From positions 62,701,529 through 62,765,528 of the forward strand of contig NC_134456.1 in assembly GCF_047948215.1 (NCBI RefSeq): 64,000 nt of DNA. The letters are read 5' to 3'. The position numbers and the translations under genes are program-made. Numbering within the stretch: position 1 is the first letter of the stretch; each line of letters opens with the position of its first letter. Under the pieces are notes generated by a model. That model was not told where the DNA came from. It made no database searches and was given only the letters and a program-made list of their open reading frames with translations. Source of the DNA: Lycorma delicatula. Taxonomy: Eukaryota; Arthropoda; Insecta; Hemiptera; Fulgoridae. Of the stretch, positions 60,225-64,000 are shown piece after piece.

Positions 60225-61270
60225 AAACTGAGTCTACTTTTAGAGGAGATGTATAAACTATAAATGGTGACTAGGTGTAAATATAGATTAAGTTATTGTA
60301 GGGAGTAGAATATATTTTTATTCCAAATTTGTTTAATTTAACTGTTTCTTTTCAGTTGCGAGATATGAGACTTTTCATTACATTTCAGCCACTCCTGGTA
60401 CTTCTTATTCTAACAGTAAAAGATTCTATAAGATATATGTTTAGTAAATTTTATAAACAAATGAAGATGTTAACTTCCTGTTAAGTTTTTCCCCTAAAAC
60501 GGGAAACATTTTTTTCTAAAAATTATTTAAAAATAGCCATCTTACCTTGTATGATGGCTTATATCTGAATAATATAATTGTATGAAAGTCTGCAGGCCTG
60601 CTTATTCAGTTTCTATCCTCACAATTATCCATATCTGATTTAATTTTTATTTTTAATCTACAAACGAAGATTTGAGTATATTGATAATATCCGCACAGTT
60701 ATGACTGTTATTTTTTTATTTTAATCTTTACTACATTTTGTAATATTTTTAATTCTTTTGACGATGATTTAAGAACCGAAAATCGTGAGATGTATTAGGT
60801 AAGGCGGATGTATTAATTTTATTTATTTTACATACGAACGTTGATTGATAAATAAATATGATTGAACCGTCTTCGCTAAAGAACTTTCAAGACACAGGTA
60901 TTGAAATCTGGAATATTTAAACGTATTATATATAAGTGCTCTTTGATTTGTTTCCGATATATTTATTTTTAACATCTAAGAATAATTTACAATCACTTGA
61001 TGACAACTGTAAGTAAATAAGGTTAGTGTTACATTGCTTTCACGTGAATAACTACAAGATAATTTACAATATTAATTGTGAAGAAGATATTTTGTTAAAT
61101 ATTTAGCTAAAACAATATTCAGTTCTATAATTTGAATTTTATCTTTACTGTTATTAAGGTTTGACAACAAATTCGACGGAATATTTCAAACTTTGACGAT
61201 GAAAGTGTGATTTGTGATGATGACGTAACCGGGAACTTTGAGATTATGCGAAAGTTTTTATTATATACGT
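60225..61270. other. Intronic AT-rich sequence, no feature
   Basis: No supported feature. Confidence 0.55.
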
Positions 61271-61640
61271 ATAATTTAAAAAAAAAACAGCCTACCAAAT
61301 TTCAGTTTAATTTTCTCGAGCGCTTTCGGATATTCTGTCATCTTCAATAAGTTAACAGTAGAGAACAACAATAAAAAATATAGATATAACAATAGAGAAA
61401 CTATTACAGTACTGACGTAGTTATTAAACTTCAACTTTTGACGAATAATAAAATTACGATCAATTGTTATATACATATATATAATTCAATTATGGTAGTT
61501 TTATAATTTTAATCATAATTATATTCCTCTTGAAAGATGGCAGAATAGCCGAAAGCTCTCGAGAAAATCAAACTGGAATTTGGTAAGCTGTTTTTTTAAA
61601 ATTATATATAATTATTACTATATCAAACGGTGCCATGTTC
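61271..61640. mobile_element. Inverted-repeat element with hammerhead-like motif, copy 2
   Basis: Arms at 61271-61348 and 61526-61606 are reverse complements with moderate divergence, separated by about 177 bp. The right arm carries gaaagatggcagaatagccg then aaag (61532-61554). The left arm carries a mutated version on the minus strand. Both belong to the same family as 23790-24110. The outer part at 61625-61640 (caaacggtgccatgttc) corresponds to the complement of the outer left end of copy 1 (acatgacaccgttgg), so the pair together show the element's true end. Confidence 0.65.
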
Positions 61641-62328
61641 GTAAAACCGAACAGTGTTTAACTGAAATTTTTGTATTATTTAATTAAGGTTCAGATAATA
61701 CAGTTAACCTTGGAGTTATGCAGTTATTCTCATGCTACTATCAAGCGGGATTTATTGCACGTTTGCGAAATAAAATCGTTAAAAATTTAATTTTTAACTG
61801 TTTGGGGTTATTTCATACGTACTTCTTCATGCAAATATTATATCCTTAAAAAATAAATATTATATGGTTTGTCCCTAAGTATTTAACTTTCCCAAATTGT
61901 AATGATTCATTAACATCATTTGGGCTTACTTCTCATTTTAATTATAATATGTTATGATTCAGTTTCATTTACACTTACTCGTCTGTTAAAAGAGGTTTAA
62001 AGATAGTATACTATTAATACCGCTTTAATGATAATGTTTCGATTATTTTTCACTTGTTCAGTTGTTGATGTCTTTTCAGTTGTTTTTAACATATCTTATC
62101 CTCAGTTAGAATTATTATATTATATTATTTATCCTTTTCATACTATTAAAAAATTATAAAACCTTTCATTGTTCATACTCGAATTATATATTTTAATAGA
62201 GCTGCCATTCAGCAATAATATTAGAATACAAAATTAATATTACTACAACTGCTTTAACCATATCTTTTCCCGTACTTTTAGAGTTGTATTTTAAATACCT
62301 TTTAATTTTTTTGACTAAAATTTTCTAG
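61641..62328. other. End of the host intron
   Basis: AT-rich, ending in the acceptor ttttctag (62321-62328). A pyrimidine-rich stretch (about 62296-62312) and a branch-like ttgac (62311-62315) lie just upstream. Confidence 0.55.
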
Positions 62329-62529
62329 GTATGCAGTGCTCGGGTCGGTGCTCCTACTATGCAACAGGCAGATAACCATTACCGTGCTGTTTGCAGAGCT
62401 CTAGTTGCAGAGGCGATTGAGTTATCTACCTTCTTAGAGAAGGTTTCGCAAGGAACGAAAGATCTGAGAGCCAAAGCAGATGCAGCAGCTTCTTCTGCTG
62501 ATCTCGATAACCTCAACTTCTCAGATTGG
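62329..62529 (+). CDS. Internal exon of an unidentified host gene (helical segment)
   Basis: Sixty-seven codons lie between the TTTTCTAG acceptor and a GTATGT donor at 62530, phase 0 at both ends. The product starts VCSARVGAPTMQQADNHYRA, runs through LVAEAIELSTFLEKVSQG and RAKADAAASSAD, and ends in LNFSDW. The middle 40 residues are strongly helical and heptad-like (Leu, Ala and Val spacing), which suggests a coiled coil or helical bundle. The frame continues that of the 49439 exon (…TLDTVLK|VCSARV…), so they are probably consecutive. Codon use and GC content are clearly above the surrounding intron. I do not recognise the family. The Met at 62359 is internal. Confidence 0.8.
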
Positions 62530-64000
62530 GTATGTTTGTTTCTTTTTACTAGATTTCTTCAGATGTTATTTAATTAATTTCTTTTGATATTATTTTTATT
62601 ACTTTTATAAAATATGGTAATTATTGTTTTATGGATATTTGTGTTTCACGTTTCCTCCTCGCTCCTTGTCAAAGTGTTGTTTATTGTTTAGTTAATGAGA
62701 GCTTTTTTTAGGCTCTTACTTCAAATTCGTTTGTTACTGTTTTAATGAAGATGTTATATAGTTTTTTACTTATAAATTCTTTGTTCTTTCTTCATTTTTA
62801 ACCCTTTACTTATCGTATGGTGTTTTCATCTAAAATATAGCGAACAACTCGAAGGGTTGGGAATTTTTATTTTTAGTTGTGTGTCACTAAATCAGTCGGT
62901 ATTAGGTGATAATAAATTAATTTTAATACTTTTAAATTAATGTAACGGAATCTTAACAGAAATGGTTTATTCCTGTTTCACTCACTAGTTTTATTAATTT
63001 TGACTAGAAGTACTAACCAAACATTAATCAAGCATTCAAAAGAATTATCCGTATTACTCGAGAAGTAAATTACGGATGAGTAATTCGAAATATCCATGAA
63101 AACGGAGCATCAATATTCTTTATTTTAATTTTTCTTCACATAGGACGAGGAATATATTATGGATCAAGGACAAATTGAATTTTTTTTTCGGGACGATGGT
63201 TTAGTTTGAGTTAGTTTTTTAATCAAAATTATCTTTGATAGGATCACTGTTGTTGTTATCCTGATAACATAAAAAATAAGCCCAACAAATAATTCTCCAT
63301 GTAAGATATTTACAGTAGTTTTTATAGGGTATTGTAATTATTTAAATAAGAGCTTAAAATAATAAAGTATTTTGCACAAATTCTAAAGTATTTTGTACAA
63401 AATCTAATTAAGTATTAAGTATAAAATCTAATTTATTCGTTAAAAAACATGCCTAAACGTGATAACATTTTAAAATTATTAACGTTCATTTTAAAATTAC
63501 ACGGGTGTATTCTCTACGAATCTTTCGGGCTAATAAACGGTTCCTTTTTCAATAACAGTAATATTAGTGTAGCCCGTTTCATAAAGGCTAGAATATCCTA
63601 ACTGATAACACTGATTGTTACTAAATTTAATTATTATTTTCAAAAGATTTTTTAGCAGAATAGTATCCTTCTAATATGAAAGTGAGTCGTTGATAAAGTC
63701 GTTTTAAAAATAAAATTTAAAGTTTAATTTTCACTGTTAAGTTTTCAGGCTGTTTTTGTGTTGTTTTAAATTAAATTTTAATTAGTTAGGGTTAAACTTT
63801 CATAAACGAGTTATCAGTCAAAACTTCAGTAAATACTCATAGTTTCCCTTAAAGGGAGGAATAATATATACTGAATAAGTACAGTTTTTCTATACAAAGA
63901 ATTGTTTTTAACTTAGATCGAAGTCAAAAAAAAAAAAATGCTACGATGAGAGAATAAATATTAGTCAAAAAAAAAAAATGCTGCGATGACAGGATATTAA
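62530..64000 (+). other. Following intron of the host gene (incomplete)
   Basis: Begins with the GTATGT donor. It is AT-rich with no further exon before the window ends. Near the end a 27-28 bp direct repeat (agtc, an A run, then atgctacgatga / atgctgcgatga) lies at 63922-63950 and 63963-63989. Confidence 0.6.

Larger units (their letters stand above)
49570..62328 (+). other. Intron of about 12.76 kb in the host gene
   Basis: Defined by the GTAAGA donor at 49570 and the TTTTCTAG acceptor ending at 62328. The two exons meet at phase 0 with no stop. The intron holds only repeats and transposon remains, listed separately. A further or alternative exon within it cannot be excluded, but none with both splice sites and a good frame was seen. 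Confidence 0.65.

Overview
This is an AT-rich (roughly two thirds A+T or more), gene-poor stretch of animal nuclear DNA. The transposon families (R1-type and RTE/L1-like non-LTR retrotransposons, Tc1/mariner transposases, tRNA-derived SINEs), the long introns and the many microsatellites point to an insect with a large, repeat-rich genome, perhaps a hemipteran. The order is a guess. There are no bacterial operons, CRISPR arrays, rRNAs or convincing functional tRNAs.

Only one host gene is supported. It lies on the + strand and is seen as two phase-compatible internal exons, 49439-49569 and 62329-62529, separated by an intron of about 12.76 kb. They encode an acidic low-complexity segment followed by a helical, alanine/leucine-rich segment. 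Both exons have GT-AG borders, and both reading frames meet at codon phase 0. I do not recognise the protein. Everything before 49439 is either an upstream intron or intergenic.

Most other recognisable sequence is dead mobile DNA. From left to right: SINE copies at 0.7, 3.0, 3.8 and 6.7 kb; a retrotransposon C-terminus on the minus strand (10.76-11.46 kb); repeat families B (12.9-14.1 kb) and A (14.4-15.1 kb); a 5'-truncated, internally deleted LINE with a target-site duplication (17.9-18.4 kb); a second family A copy (21.0-21.8 kb); an inverted-repeat element with a hammerhead-like motif (23.8-24.1 kb); a minus-strand reverse transcriptase pseudogene (25.97-27.01 kb); two tandem R1-like remnants sharing the same 3' end (29.96-31.41 kb); a decayed Tc1/mariner element with both terminal inverted repeats (34.65-35.83 kb); a 700 bp near-perfect palindrome (38.04-38.74 kb); a 62 bp-arm hairpin beside TA microsatellites (43.1 kb); and GC-rich islands at 46.4 and 47.4 kb. 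Inside the host intron are a 92 bp GC-rich insertion with a 16 bp target duplication (51.4 kb), a third family A copy (52.3-53.0 kb), a second family B copy running into a mariner pseudogene and then an RT C-terminus (58.2-60.2 kb), and a second hammerhead-like inverted-repeat element (61.3-61.6 kb).

I found no coherent new multi-gene system. The most interesting observations are the hammerhead-like inverted repeats, the large palindrome, the tandem R1 remnants, the short GC-rich retro-insertion and the unidentified host protein.
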